DNA of 64,000 nucleotides. It comes from DATFTE01 sp963802575 (GTDB lineage Bacteria; Acidobacteriota; Terriglobia; Terriglobales; Acidobacteriaceae). The notes under the pieces are model-generated. The model worked only from the letters and a program-made list of their open reading frames with translations, had not been told where the DNA came from and did no database searches. This document shows, piece by piece, positions 8,175 through 18,100 of the stretch. The first letter of the stretch is position 1, and each line of letters starts with the position of its first letter. The stretch lies in contig CAWDJF010000005.1 of the NCBI GenBank assembly GCA_963802575.1, positions 186,001-250,000 of the forward strand, in the 5' to 3' direction. The translations under genes and the position numbers were made by a program.

Positions 8175-10109
8175 ATGTGTAGGATCGAGGCGTCCCGTGG
8201 TTGGCCTGGACGCCCCGATCTTGTAAACTTCCAGCAGATTGATTCGAAATTCCAATCCAACGCCGCTACCCTCGGCTGCCAGGAATGCCAAGTTTTGACC
8301 CGAGCTTCCTTGACTCCAGAGATAATCAGCCCGGCCCGTGGAGTTTCTCCCGCGGGGGCATGGGCGGCGATTCTTCTCATTTTTGCGGCCGTCTATCTGG
8401 GCTCAGTATTTTCGCCCGCTTTGCAAGACGACGCCGATTCCTCGCACGCCGAAGCGGCGCGCGAAATGATGGTCAGGGGCGACTACGTCACTCTGCACAT
8501 GAACGGCGTTCGTTATCTAGAGAAGGCGCCGATGATCTACTGGCTGGTGGCATTCAGCTATCGAATCTTCGGAGTCAATGAATTTGCCACAAGGTTACCC
8601 ACCTTGCTCTCGATGTTTCTAACGGTGCTACTCGGCTTCCGTTGGGGAAGGCAGGCGTTCGGGCTGCGGGCCGGTGCCTACGCCGCTTTATTCGTAACCA
8701 CAGCGGCGGGATTCTACCTGTTTACCCGCGTTTTGATTCCCGAAGCGCTTCTCAGCCTGTTGATCGCCGCGTCGTTTTATTGCTTCGTTGCCGCGTTGGA
8801 TGATCCCGGGCAACCTTGGCGTTGGTACGCCGGCTATGCCTGCCTGGCTCTGGCGGTGCTTACCAAGGGACTCATCCCGCTTGTTTTCGTCGGGATTACG
8901 GCTGTCGCGTACGTGGCAGTCTCGGGCGACTGGCGACGATGGCGTGAGTTCCGCATCCCTTCGGGGCTTCTGCTGTTCTTTCTCATTGCCGCTCCTTGGC
9001 ACATCCTCGCGGGGATTCGGAACCCGCACTTTTTCTGGTTCTATTTCGTCAACGAACACTTCCTCAGGTTCTTAGGAAAGCGCTATCCGGTCGACTACAA
9101 CAAAGTTCCCGCATCCCTCTACTGGAGTCTGCACCTGGTCTGGCTATTTCCGTGGAGTTTGTATCTCCCGCTAGCCATTCGCAATCTGCCGCGTGACTTT
9201 AGAGCCTTGCGGGAATCTGGCAATATCAGCTTTGCGGCGCGGACACGAATCATCTGCTGGATTTGGGCGGGTGTGGTGCTGACCTTCTTCGCCTTCTCCA
9301 CTAGCCAGGAATACTACACATTTCCGGCGTACTTCCCTTTGATCCTGTTGCTCGCGAGCTCTACGGCGGAGTATGAGGAGGATACCGGCAAACGTCGCTG
9401 GTTAACCGCAATCGCAGCGACTACGGCTGCAATTACGCTAGCGGCCGCTGTAGCTCTCGGCATCGGCCTCTGGACATCCCGTAACCTGCCTTTTGTCTCC
9501 GACATCGGCAGCGTGCTAGCTAAGCACGATATGTCGGAAGACACGCTCTCTATGTCTCACATGCTCGACCTTACGGGGGGGTCTTTTGCCGCACTGCGTT
9601 TGCCGGCAATACTGGCCGTTATTGCACTCGTCGTCGGCCCCCTCAGCAGCGTGTATCTCCGAATGCGCCGCAAACACTGTGCGGCGACCCTGGCGATGGC
9701 CTTTACGATGGGACTGTTTCTGGTGGCCGCCCACATTGCACTCAATCGATTTGACCCTTACCTGTCGTCGAAAGTCATGGCCGACCGTATCGGCCCGGAA
9801 CTTCATCCCTCCGACAAGGTTATGATTTACGGCGATCAGGCTTTTGGGTCGTCCCTGCTTTTCTATTCGCGGCGCCGCATCGACCTGGTGAACGGGAGAA
9901 CCACCTCAATGTGGTTTGGATCGACCTATCCAGACGCACCGAAGATTTTCCTCGACGATCAGGATCTCTTGCGCGCGTGGAACTCGTCGGACCGGGTTTT
10001 TCTATTTGTTCCTGCTTACGAGCGACAGACGGTCGACTCTCTGCTTCCGTCGCAAAAGTTTGTGGCGGCTGAGAGTTCAGGCAAGATTATCTACAGTAAC
10101 CGGCCCTGA
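8175..10109 (+). CDS. ArnT-like glycosyltransferase (GT39/GT83 class)
   Basis: A large integral-membrane glycosyltransferase of the dolichyl/undecaprenyl-phosphate sugar-using fold (GT-C). The catalytic loop after the first helix shows paired acids, LQDDADSSHAEAAREM, followed by YLEKAPMIYWL, which is close to ArnT-type enzymes that add sugars to lipid A or other acceptors on the periplasmic face. About eleven to twelve hydrophobic helices follow, then a soluble C-terminal domain of about 130 residues. The first 40 residues are not hydrophobic and look unlike the family; a TTG at 8295 with AGGA upstream would give a more usual start, so the N-terminus is uncertain. Its 3' end overlaps the convergent HpnI-like gene by 33 bases. 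Confidence 0.8.
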   Translation: MCRIEASRGWPGRPDLVNFQQIDSKFQSNAATLGCQECQVLTRASLTPEIISPARGVSPAGAWAAILLIFAAVYLGSVFSPALQDDADSSHAEAAREMMVRGDYVTLHMNGVRYLEKAPMIYWLVAFSYRIFGVNEFATRLPTLLSMFLTVLLGFRWGRQAFGLRAGAYAALFVTTAAGFYLFTRVLIPEALLSLLIAASFYCFVAALDDPGQPWRWYAGYACLALAVLTKGLIPLVFVGITAVAYVAVSGDWRRWREFRIPSGLLLFFLIAAPWHILAGIRNPHFFWFYFVNEHFLRFLGKRYPVDYNKVPASLYWSLHLVWLFPWSLYLPLAIRNLPRDFRALRESGNISFAARTRIICWIWAGVVLTFFAFSTSQEYYTFPAYFPLILLLASSTAEYEEDTGKRRWLTAIAATTAAITLAAAVALGIGLWTSRNLPFVSDIGSVLAKHDMSEDTLSMSHMLDLTGGSFAALRLPAILAVIALVVGPLSSVYLRMRRKHCAATLAMAFTMGLFLVAAHIALNRFDPYLSSKVMADRIGPELHPSDKVMIYGDQAFGSSLLFYSRRRIDLVNGRTTSMWFGSTYPDAPKIFLDDQDLLRAWNSSDRVFLFVPAYERQTVDSLLPSQKFVAAESSGKIIYSNRP

Positions 10110-11294
10110 GGAAGGTTTCCCGGATTGCGGCTCGCCCAGACGTACCATTTTTCCGTCGTGCTCCAACCGGTAGGTCTCATTTCGCCAAACGATCGTATTG
10201 CCGAAGAAGCTGGCGCACCAGTAACAAAAGCCGGTGAAATCGCGCACCGGATACAACCAACAATACTTCAAACTCCTCGGATCCCGTACGACGAACCAGC
10301 CGGCGACGATTGCCATGACCATCCGGTTCAGCACCGCCCAGGCGAACAGACCTGCACCCAGCGGAATGTGACCAGCGGACACGGCCGCAATCATGCCAAG
10401 CACGCCGAAGGGCATGGCATATGTAGCTCCAGCGCCAATGTGTCCGGCTGGACGCGAAAAGCGGGTGCTCTTCATCCAACGCACCTGATGCAACACAGAC
10501 TCTCTGAAGGTGCGGTTAATGACTACGTGGTCGATTACATGCTTAGACAGTAAGACGGTGTAGCCGGCTTCGAATACGCGTTTGCCGAGGACATAGTCGT
10601 CCGCGCAATAATCGGCCAGCGCTCCCATTCCTCCGGCCTTCTCCAACACATCTTTGCGGACTGCCATGGTAGGGCCCAGCGCGAATTGCATACCCTCGAG
10701 CATGTTGGCCACGACCACGCCAGAGGTCATCTCGACCGACATACCCAGAGCCTCGAGGGTCGACCATGCTCCGCCCGTAGGAACTCCCCGGTACAGACAA
10801 GTAACCATTCCCACACGCTCATCAAACAGGGGTCTCACTACCTCTCGCAAGTAAGTCGGTTCGACGTGCACATCGCTGTCGCTGATGACCAGATAGGGGG
10901 TTAAGGCCTGTGCATACATCTGTTCCAGCGAACAGATTTTGGCATTAGGCCGGTCCGGGCTGCCGGAAGTGACAATCTTTGCTTTCACTTTGGGATACTT
11001 TTTATGCAGCTGGCGAACCACCGCGAGGGCTGGATCTGACTGGTCTCTGGCGCCGAAAATGATTTCAAAATCGGGATAGTCCTGGGTAAAGAAGCTCTCC
11101 AGGTTTGCCTCTAAGTCTGGTTCCAGGCCATGGAGGGGCTTCAGCAGGGTAACCGCCGGCCAGTCGCTGAGCATGGCTGGCTGCGGTGGGCGGCGCAGGT
11201 GACTGGCCGCGGCAACGATCGTGAGAACTACAAATACCGAGGAGGCAAGCAGCCCCGCCGCGGCGACCAGCAACAACGCTCCAGTGATCATCAA
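10077..11294 (-). CDS. hpnI: HpnI-like glycosyltransferase (ceramide glucosyltransferase family, GT21)
   Basis: A 405-residue membrane-anchored GT-A enzyme. An N-terminal helix (LLLVAAAGLLASSVFVVLTI) precedes the catalytic domain. The family motifs are clear: VTLLKPLHGLEPDLEANL, the metal-binding DSDVHVEP, CADDYVLGKRV, and the QVRWMKSTR (QxxRW) motif. Two further helices close the C-terminus. This arrangement matches HpnI, which transfers N-acetylglucosamine to bacteriohopanetetrol in hopanoid biosynthesis, and its ceramide glucosyltransferase relatives. No other hopanoid genes (squalene cyclase, HpnJ, HpnK) are in the window, so the acceptor is inferred only from family. It converges on and overlaps the GT39-like gene. 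Confidence 0.8.
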   Translation of the reverse strand: MMITGALLLVAAAGLLASSVFVVLTIVAAASHLRRPPQPAMLSDWPAVTLLKPLHGLEPDLEANLESFFTQDYPDFEIIFGARDQSDPALAVVRQLHKKYPKVKAKIVTSGSPDRPNAKICSLEQMYAQALTPYLVISDSDVHVEPTYLREVVRPLFDERVGMVTCLYRGVPTGGAWSTLEALGMSVEMTSGVVVANMLEGMQFALGPTMAVRKDVLEKAGGMGALADYCADDYVLGKRVFEAGYTVLLSKHVIDHVVINRTFRESVLHQVRWMKSTRFSRPAGHIGAGATYAMPFGVLGMIAAVSAGHIPLGAGLFAWAVLNRMVMAIVAGWFVVRDPRSLKYCWLYPVRDFTGFCYWCASFFGNTIVWRNETYRLEHDGKMVRLGEPQSGKPSSGPVTVDNLA

Positions 11295-11424
11295 CTTGTC
11301 TCTAACTCGGTTCCCGTGACGATCCGTCTCGGCCCTTTTCCCGCAAAACTATGCAGTCTAGTATTGCGCAACCGTGAAATACTCGTGTCGCTCGAAGCCC
11401 ATGACGGCACTTTAAAGTTTAATC

Positions 11425-11462
11425 TCCCAGCAGGAAGGGAGTCCAGACGGGGACTCCTGGGA
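11425..11462. other. Nested inverted repeat in the intergenic region
   Basis: Outer arms TCCCAG and CTGGGA enclose an inner stem GGAGTCC / GGACTCC with a six-base loop. It lies between the divergent HpnI-like gene and the small basic protein gene. It has no T tract, so a regulatory leader or protein-binding site is as likely as a terminator. Function unknown. Confidence 0.3.
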
Positions 11463-11581
11463 AGACGACTTGGTTCCCGACACGCGGGGTATGGGTGAGC
11501 GGCGAAAAGTTTATGGCACCCACTTAATAATATGTAACACTTGGCTTCTACTTTGCTAGAATTCAACCGAGGGGGAATTAC

Positions 11582-11818
11582 ATGCCAAATCTAGTACAAG
11601 TAATGACCGCGCTTGTAAAAGAACAAAAGCGTTTGCAAGGCAAGCTTCACAGCGTAGATGCCGCGATCTCGGCCCTGCGAGGGATCAACGGCGGGGGACG
11701 CGGTGTAACCTCCATTGGACGGCCTCGCCGGCAACTCTCTGTAGCGGCGCGCAAGAGAATTGCCGCAGCGCAGAAAGCCCGGTGGGCGAAGTTTAGAGCG
11801 CAGAAAAAAGCTGCGTAA
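11582..11818 (+). CDS. Small basic protein with Ala/Lys/Arg-rich tail
   Basis: A 78-residue protein. The first half is a predicted helix (LVQVMTALVKEQKRLQGKLHSVDAAISAL), probably a coiled coil. A Gly-rich hinge (GINGGGRGVTSIGRPRR) follows. The C-terminal half is strongly basic and helical: LSVAARKRIAAAQKARWAKF. The KARWAK type of tail recurs in short acidobacterial proteins and resembles nucleic-acid-binding histone-like tails. The start has a strong GAGGGGG ribosome-binding site. I infer DNA or RNA binding but no specific role can be given. It stands alone between two divergent/convergent neighbours. Confidence 0.7.
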   Translation: MPNLVQVMTALVKEQKRLQGKLHSVDAAISALRGINGGGRGVTSIGRPRRQLSVAARKRIAAAQKARWAKFRAQKKAA

Positions 11819-12016
11819 TTGGCTTCCGGTAAGAACTGCCGGCGCTCGGGTTCTTCTCCCACTTCTCGCCCGCGCCGGCAAGTCTTCCTGCTTCACCACT
11901 CTTGACGTTCCCACTCTTCGGACAAAGCACTTCTTGTGGCCGCGAGCACGCATTGTTGCGCCTCGCAAGCGCGCCCTTACTGATGTCGGTAGATAGCTCA
12001 AATGCCAGGGGCTGAA

Positions 12017-12469
12017 CTAATCGCTGGCGTTGACGGGAATGCGAGAGGGGAAGAACGTTCCTCCGGATAGCACTTTCTCCACGGCATCGACCAGATCGCG
12101 GGCCGCGTTGCTTTTGCAGACGGCGCCGCGAATACTGCCGGCATCAAAATGGTTCAGGAGTTCGTCAGAGAGATGCAGAGAGAACAGGATTACGGGAATG
12201 TCTGGGTTGGAACGGGAAATCTGGCTGGCGGCCTCCAGCCCGTTCATATTCGGCATTGTGAGGTCCATGATGATGATGTCAGGGCGTAACTGAATCGCCT
12301 TTTCGACAGCATCCCGGCCGTCGCAGGCCTCGGCGCAAACTCTCCAGTTCGGCTTCGCCTCCAGTAGGTTGCGAATCCCCAGCCGCATCACTTCGTGGTC
12401 GTCGGCTACAAGAATTCGAATGTGACCTGCGGACACCCAGGTGGATCCAGCCGTTGCTGTCGTCATCAT
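12017..12469 (-). CDS. Stand-alone response-regulator receiver domain
   Basis: A 150-residue single-domain response regulator. The acidic pocket is LVADDHE, the phospho-acceptor Asp is in IIIMDLTMPN, and the Thr/Ser position lies in VILFSLH. The conserved Lys near the C-terminus is in AVCKSNAARDL. No DNA-binding domain follows, unlike the NarL-type regulator 1.2 kb upstream, which it resembles closely over the receiver (similar LLEAKPNWRVCAEACDGRDAVEKA versus LLEAQPGWEVCGEAGDGREAVEKA). It probably arose from a NarL-type gene by loss of the output domain, or acts in a phosphorelay. No kinase gene is adjacent. The start at 12469 is not certain; the receiver proper begins about 17 residues in. 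Confidence 0.85.
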   Translation of the reverse strand: MMTTATAGSTWVSAGHIRILVADDHEVMRLGIRNLLEAKPNWRVCAEACDGRDAVEKAIQLRPDIIIMDLTMPNMNGLEAASQISRSNPDIPVILFSLHLSDELLNHFDAGSIRGAVCKSNAARDLVDAVEKVLSGGTFFPSRIPVNASD

Positions 12470-12685
12470 GGGGACTTGCCAGCTCCAACGTTAGTTTAAC
12501 TGCCGTCGCCAAACCTGCTGAAGCTGGCCAGAGTAAAGCGTTGCAGGTTTGGCTTTGGTTTGCAGTCCGCATTTCTGCTGGACTGCCAGTCAGTTCCCCA
12601 CGATAGGTCGCCCAAAGAATTCCCACAATAGCTCAGGAGTGTGACCGTCTGGCACGATTGTGCTAAGGGGAATCATGGAGACGGG

Positions 12686-13450
12686 TTATAGTCCCGCCTC
12701 CATTAACGAAGAGGAACTTTGCGAGAGCGGAGCAACGATCTCAGCCGCCAGCGCTTGCACCTCTCGAGAAAAGTTATTCTTCGCGGCCCGGATTTTCAGG
12801 CGCTGATCCGCAGTCGCAGCCTTGGCTTTACGTTGCCTTCGCGGCAGCGTCTGTCGTACAGCCGAGCCGTCCTGGCCGGACGAGAGCAGTTCCTGAATGC
12901 GTTGCTTAGCTTTGTGCAATTGCGACTTCGAATTTCCCACCGAGCAATCCAACAGGCGAGCGATTTCCTGATGCTCGTAGCCTTCCACTTCGTGCAGCAG
13001 GAAGATGGTTCGGTAGCCGACTGGGAGCTCGCGAATAGCGCGTGCCAAGGCAATACGGTCGACGGTGCCCGCGAGTTGCTCGTCGCGAATTCCGTAATCG
13101 CGGCGGATGGAGCGTCCGTCCTTTTGCCGGCAAGGCTCGTCGAGCGAAACCTGGCGCAACGCCTTCTTACGAAAATGCATAAGAACGGTGTTGACGGCTA
13201 CGCGATAAAGCCAAGTCGACAACGCTGAGTCACCACGAAACGTCGCCAACTTCCGGTATACCTGCAGGAACGCGTCTTGAGTGAGGTCTTCCGCCTCAGC
13301 CGAGTTGTTGGTCATGCGCAGGCAAACGGAGTAGACCCGGGGCTTATGGGCGTAGAAAAGCGCGCTGAAGGCTTCCGGATCGCCGCTCTGCACTCTCTGA
13401 ATAAGATCCCGATCAGTGTTGAAGTTCGCGATTGCGTTGTTGTCGTTCAC
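12686..13450 (-). CDS. ECF-type sigma-70 family RNA polymerase sigma factor
   Basis: A 254-residue sigma factor. Region 2 is clear (ALFYAHKPRVYSVCLRMT, AEDLTQDAFLQVYRKLATF, LSTWLYRVAVNTVLMHFRKK). Region 4 follows after an acidic linker (IRELPVGYRTIFLLHEVEGY, HQEIARLLDCSVGNSKSQLHK). About 60 extra residues follow region 4: a basic stretch (LPRRQRKAKAATADQRLK) and a terminal helix. Typical ECF factors end soon after region 4, so this tail is unusual. No anti-sigma factor gene is adjacent; the neighbours are a lone receiver downstream and a NarL-type regulator upstream, all on the same strand but separated by over 200 bases. Confidence 0.9.
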   Translation of the reverse strand: MNDNNAIANFNTDRDLIQRVQSGDPEAFSALFYAHKPRVYSVCLRMTNNSAEAEDLTQDAFLQVYRKLATFRGDSALSTWLYRVAVNTVLMHFRKKALRQVSLDEPCRQKDGRSIRRDYGIRDEQLAGTVDRIALARAIRELPVGYRTIFLLHEVEGYEHQEIARLLDCSVGNSKSQLHKAKQRIQELLSSGQDGSAVRQTLPRRQRKAKAATADQRLKIRAAKNNFSREVQALAAEIVAPLSQSSSSLMEAGL

Positions 13451-13630
13451 TCTGTCTCCTTATCAGGCCGTCCGGCCCGTTGGCCCTGCGGTGGCGTCAG
13501 CGGCCGTCTCATTACAAGAGTGAGCGTAGGCTGAAACGGAGTTTGGGTACATCCGGTGCAGGCTGTAGGGGAGAATTGTATTTGCTGTACCGATCATGGT
13601 GGCGTGTGTGGAGGCGCACATTAACAGAAA

Positions 13631-13661
13631 TGCCCGCCATCGCAGCGTGCGATGACGGGCA
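13631..13661 (-). terminator. Probable terminator after the NarL-type regulator gene
   Basis: Inverted repeat with 14-base arms (TGCCCGCCATCGCA and TGCGATGACGGGCA, one mismatch) around a GCG loop. Read on the minus strand it lies about 25 bases past the regulator stop and is followed by TTTCTGTT. The stem is strong and the T content moderate. Confidence 0.55.
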
Positions 13662-13684
13662 ATATGCGCGTAATTAAAAGGGCA

Positions 13685-14356
13685 CTATTCGATCGCCGGC
13701 TGTACTACGTGCACGATGTTGTTGCGCACCGCGTATAGCACCAGGTCGCTCACCGAGTGGATTTGCAATTTGCGCATGATATTCGAGCGATGAGTCTCCG
13801 CGGTCTTCACACTTAGGCCGAGCGCAACTGCGACTTCTTTTGTGCTCTTGCCCTCAGCGAGTAATTGCACGATCTCTCGCTCTCGCGGAGTCAGGCGATT
13901 TCGCGTGACCTGGGTTGGGCTCGGGGCGACTCCGCCTTTCAAATATCCCTCAAGCACCATCGCGGCGACCTTCGAGGTGAAGTAGGTTTTGTCGCGGCGC
14001 AGGGCCTCAGCTGCCGCCACAAGGTCGCGCGCAGCGTCCGACTTTAGAAGAAAACCCCGGGCGCCTGCGTTCAACACTTCACGCACCACGGAGTCTGAGT
14101 CGTGCAGGGTCAGCACAAGAATCTTGGCGTCAGGATTCACTTTCAGAATCTGACGAGTCGCTTCCAGTCCGTTGAGGCCTGGCATTCCGATATCGAGGAT
14201 GGTGATATCAGGCTTCAACTCGAAAGCCTTCTCCACAGCTTCACGACCGTCGCCTGCCTCACCGCACACTTCCCAGCCAGGCTGGGCCTCAAGCAACGAT
14301 ATAAGGCCCTTGCGTACCACTTCGTGATCGTCCGCAATGAAAATGCGAAATGCCAA
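13685..14356 (-). CDS. NarL/FixJ family response regulator
   Basis: A 223-residue two-component regulator. The N-terminal receiver has IFIADDHEVVRKG, the phospho-acceptor in ITILDIGMPGLNGLEA, and the Lys in FLLKSDAARDLV. The C-terminal LuxR-type helix-turn-helix is complete (LTPREREIVQLLAEGKSTKE, VALGLSVKTAETHRSNIMRK). I chose the TTG at 14356 over the longer ATG-started frame (14413): GGAGGT sits at 14362-14367, five bases upstream, and the receiver starts at once. The cognate kinase is not adjacent. A strong hairpin follows the stop. Confidence 0.88.
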   Translation of the reverse strand: MAFRIFIADDHEVVRKGLISLLEAQPGWEVCGEAGDGREAVEKAFELKPDITILDIGMPGLNGLEATRQILKVNPDAKILVLTLHDSDSVVREVLNAGARGFLLKSDAARDLVAAAEALRRDKTYFTSKVAAMVLEGYLKGGVAPSPTQVTRNRLTPREREIVQLLAEGKSTKEVAVALGLSVKTAETHRSNIMRKLQIHSVSDLVLYAVRNNIVHVVQPAIE

Positions 14357-14667
14357 GGAACACCTCCGAGGTATTGATGTCTTTTGTCTCCCTAGCGGGC
14401 AGGTAAAGCCCACTCCCGCAGCACTTGAAACGCGCTAGAAAAAATGAAGGCCCACAGCTTCGATCGTGCTTTTCAATACTCTAGTCTGGATGTTGTGCAT
14501 CATGATTGCCAAACCCGGTATTCGTTAAATATGTAGGAGTTAAACCGTACACACCGCAAGCCAAGCGTGTAATTCTTACTAGCTGCAAATCTGCAGGAAC
14601 CTATCGTCGGAAAATAAAGTCTCGGAAGGGAAGTTCTAGTCGAACCCTGCATTGCCCACCTCACGAT
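14357..14667. other. AT-rich intergenic region, no gene seen
   Basis: This stretch lies between the start of the NarL-type regulator and the end of the zinc-ribbon gene, both on the minus strand. It is noticeably AT-richer than its surroundings and should hold the regulator's promoter. I see no convincing coding frame, RNA gene or repeat in it. Confidence 0.5.
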
Positions 14668-14991
14668 TTAGCACTGATTGAGCGGCGTGGAATGGGAGGG
14701 CTGATGCACGAGAGTAGAACTGTCTGGCGACTCGGATCGGATGCGATCCAGGGGAATCAGTTTGAGGCCGTGAAGCGGCTCGAGCGTCACACAAAAACTA
14801 GATGCACACGCGCCGCACAACCAGAAGTGAGAAAGTGCGCGCTTCGGTTTCTCATCGAACGGGAGCCGCGCTTCGTCGCAGGCGGCAACCGATATCGAAA
14901 CCACCTCAAATTGAAACAGGCGGCCTTCTGCGAACGAACGAAGAGCCACGTGACAATCGGGGTTTACACAGTGAGTCAACATGGCGCACAT
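14668..14991 (-). CDS. Small double zinc-ribbon-like protein
   Basis: A protein of about 107 residues with two Cys pairs: MLTHCVNPDCHVALRSFAEG near the start, then HFWLCGACASSF in the middle. The spacing matches the small protein at 32223-32549 (CVNPAC..LRMTEGKLF and HYWMCDNCAREL). The two are therefore paralogues of one family with a CxNPxC and a WxCxxCA motif, probably binding zinc. The start is either the ATG at 14991 or that at 14982 (MLTHC); GGAG lies upstream of both. The last 20 residues are not shared with the paralogue. I do not recognise a described function; a nucleic-acid or protein interaction role is possible. Confidence 0.6.
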   Translation of the reverse strand: MCAMLTHCVNPDCHVALRSFAEGRLFQFEVVSISVAACDEARLPFDEKPKRALSHFWLCGACASSFCVTLEPLHGLKLIPLDRIRSESPDSSTLVHQPSHSTPLNQC

Positions 14992-15176
14992 ACTCCATTT
15001 TCTTGAAGAAACAGCCTTTACACTATCGCGGGTAAAGGTCAAAACCAATACAGCTTTCGCTGTACCTCTCGTCATCAAGGATAAGGTGGTCAGACCACAG
15101 CGAAGCGCCAATGTCGCGTTGTGACGAAGAGGCGGTAAGCGGGTCCCAGGGGGGCCCGCCCCGATGTTTCCAAACG

Positions 15177-18100
15177 CTAGTCTGCGGCCATTTCCTGAGG
15201 TTCTTGCTGCATTTCCCGGCGGAGCTGCACTTCGTATGCGGCCAGCTCAGCTTCGACGGACTCGCGGGCTTTGCGCCGCTCGATAACCTGATCGCGATAC
15301 CGGCGCAGGAAGTAATCGATGGTTTCGACCCGGATTCGAATGGAGCCGGATGGCTTGTTTTCATCCAGGTCCTTGAAGCAGAAATAGGGTGTGCCCGATT
15401 GTTCGATGATGCCTTCAATCACCCCGTAAATCGGAGCGTCGTGTCCACATTTGAAGCTCGACATCTCTAGAGCCACAAGATTCGGATGCCGCGCCGTGAA
15501 CTTGGCAGCCCATACTTTGTGATTGGTGCTGCAAGAGTAGGAGTTCTTCCACACGTCGGTGATTTCCAGCGGCGTGCTGATGAGCCCCGCGCGAACCTCT
15601 TCGCCGAACAGTCGATCGAGCATATCCTCATCGAGCGGCAGTGTGTTCTGCGAGAAGATCGGGTAGCCGAGCTTCTGGAACTCGTCCATGATTTCGTGGT
15701 TCAAGCCGGGATCGTGATGATAGACGCGTCCCAGCATGACGATGCCGATGCGATCTTCGCGCTCGAGTTGGTCGAGCACCTGACGAGCCCGCTTGCGAAT
15801 GCTGGTCTCATAGTCTTTGAGCGCCTCGAATCCAGCTTCGACCGCGCGATCGTTCTCCTCCTCCGACAAGCCGAGGATCGGCTGCCATGCCTGATACATC
15901 TGGTATGCAAATAGCTTGCGCTCAGAGAAGTTGAGAATTGGATCCAGATACTTGACGTTGTGCTCCGCGAAGACGTCGGATTCCTTCGTGAACGCCGCCT
16001 TCACCGTCTCCGGCGTCGCCGTTACCGTGGGGCAGGCGTTGTTGCCGACGACCTTCAGTAAAGGCGTCGTCAGGACGTCGTACATCGGGAAGAAGATTAC
16101 ATTCAGCGGCTTCTTGCGATGTTTCTCCTGAATCAGGTTGTAGACGTGCGGAATGCCAATTTTGGCAGGGAAGCACGGGTCGATGGCGCCACGGCTGGAG
16201 CCCGCACGATACATCTCAGGGCTGGTGTAGTCCGAGTAAATGATATTTTCCGGCTGCACTCCCAGGCTCGCGAGATAAGCATTGAAGATCGGCGCGTATG
16301 CGTAGGCATTCAGCACACGCGGGATGCCAATGCGAATCTGCTTGCGATTCTGCATTAGGGCGATGCGTTCCTTCGCGGACTTGGTCCAGGCTCGCGTAGG
16401 AATCGGATCGGCCACAATCTTTGGATTGCGCGGCCTAAACACTTCCTTCGACGCGATATCCACGAAGTTCGGATGAGCGTCTCGCAGCGATTCGATCCCG
16501 GCTTTAATCCCCTTCATTTCGTTGACGTCTTCCACCGTACCCTTCTCGCAGGTGGCGATAATCAGGCGTTGTTCGTTCTCCATCAACGGAACTTTGGTGA
16601 CCTTCTTCAGCGGGACGAAACTGGTGTCGGTGGTTGTCTTGATATCGATGAAGGTGCGCAGGCAATTGTTCTTGCAGAAATTGCAGCGAGTCTCTTCATT
16701 GCGCGTCGTCCGATACTGGATCCGGCGGACGGCGTCCAACCCGACGAAAGTGGTTTGCAGGCCGTTTCTCCACAACCGCAGCGATTCCACGGCAGCCCCA
16801 ATGGCTCCCGACTCGCCGCAATGTTCGTGGATGATAATCTCGGGCTGCTTGCCAGCGGCGCGGAAGCTATTGTGGATGAAATCCACCTCCGCCTTTACGA
16901 CCGCCAAGTTGTTCTGTGTTCCACCTTGGAGTACGAAACGCGATCCCAGAGCAGCGAGATTTGGAATGCTGGCCACGTAGAGGAAGACATTCTTGGGCAG
17001 AACTGCAGCCAGCCCGGCGAGGATTTCCTCCGCTCTCCAGCCTTGCCGCTGGAAGTTCACGATGTCCGACTGCATGAACACGGCGCAGCCATAGCCGAAT
17101 ACGGGCATTGCCTGCGCCGCGAAGGCCATGTCGGCATAGTCCTCGACCTTGAGTCCAAAGCCTTCTGCAGTTGACTGCAAGAAGTAACCGTTGCCGGCAG
17201 AGCATTGCGTGTTCAGCTTGAAATCTTTGACTCGGCCGTTGTGCAGAACAATGAGCTTGATGTCCTGTCCGCCGACATCAACGATGACATGAGGATCTTC
17301 GTAAAACTTCAGCGCCGATTCGGTGTGCGCGACCGTCTCTACCAGCGCGACGTCGGCTTTCAGAACGTCCTTGAGAATGTCTTTCGCATAGCCAGTCGTG
17401 CCGACGCCGAGCACTTCAAGCTTGGCATTCTGCGCCTCTACCTGCTTGCGCAGGTTCTCGAACATTTCAATCGTGTCCTGGATCGGATTGCCGTTCGAGA
17501 GTTGGTATGACTTGCACAGGATGTCGCCCTTCTCGTCGACCAGCACGGCCTTCGTGGAAGTCGAACCACCGTCAATCCCCACAAAGCCAGCGACCGTTTG
17601 GTTCTTCTGGAAGGTTGCGGCGATGAATTTCTTGGGGCGGTATTTCTCTTTGAACCGGTCAAGTTCGGAAGGCTCGGCGACAAGTCCCTTGCCACCGGAT
17701 TTGGCTTTCTCTTCCGCGCGTCCGAAATCGATGTAGTGCACTAACTGATCGACGCCGCGGTAGCAACCGATGCAGTCTTCTTCGCCCTTGCCGAATTCAA
17801 TCGCGCCCAGAGCGGCGAAGTACTGGGCATTGGACGGTACCTTAATCAGTTCGTCGGGCTTGGCACCCTCTGGAATCTCAACCTTGCGCTCCTCCCACAT
17901 GCGTGGGATGTTCGCTTGCCAAGCCTCGCGCATGCCGCGGATGAAACTATTCGGCCCGCCCAAAAGCAGCACGTGTGGACGCAACGTATGCCCGCGGGTC
18001 AGCACGCTTAAGTTTTGCAGGACGATGGCATCGAACAGGGAAGCCATGAGTTCGTCAGGCGGAGTTCCGACCTTCTGCAAGCTGTTGATGTCGGTCTCCG

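Noticed and set aside
12649..12664. TGGCACGATTGTGCTA, similar to a sigma-54 (-24/-12) promoter
   Set aside because: The GG to GC spacing is one base short, and it reads on the plus strand, away from any gene that could use it.
14506..15006. Possible 166-residue plus-strand gene
   Set aside because: It lies opposite the zinc-ribbon gene, whose Cys motifs match a second copy elsewhere; the plus-strand product matches nothing.
15112..15176. GC-rich inverted repeat after the activase gene (GCGGG...CCCGC)
   Set aside because: The stem is short, G/C-only and has no T tract, so I did not call a terminator.
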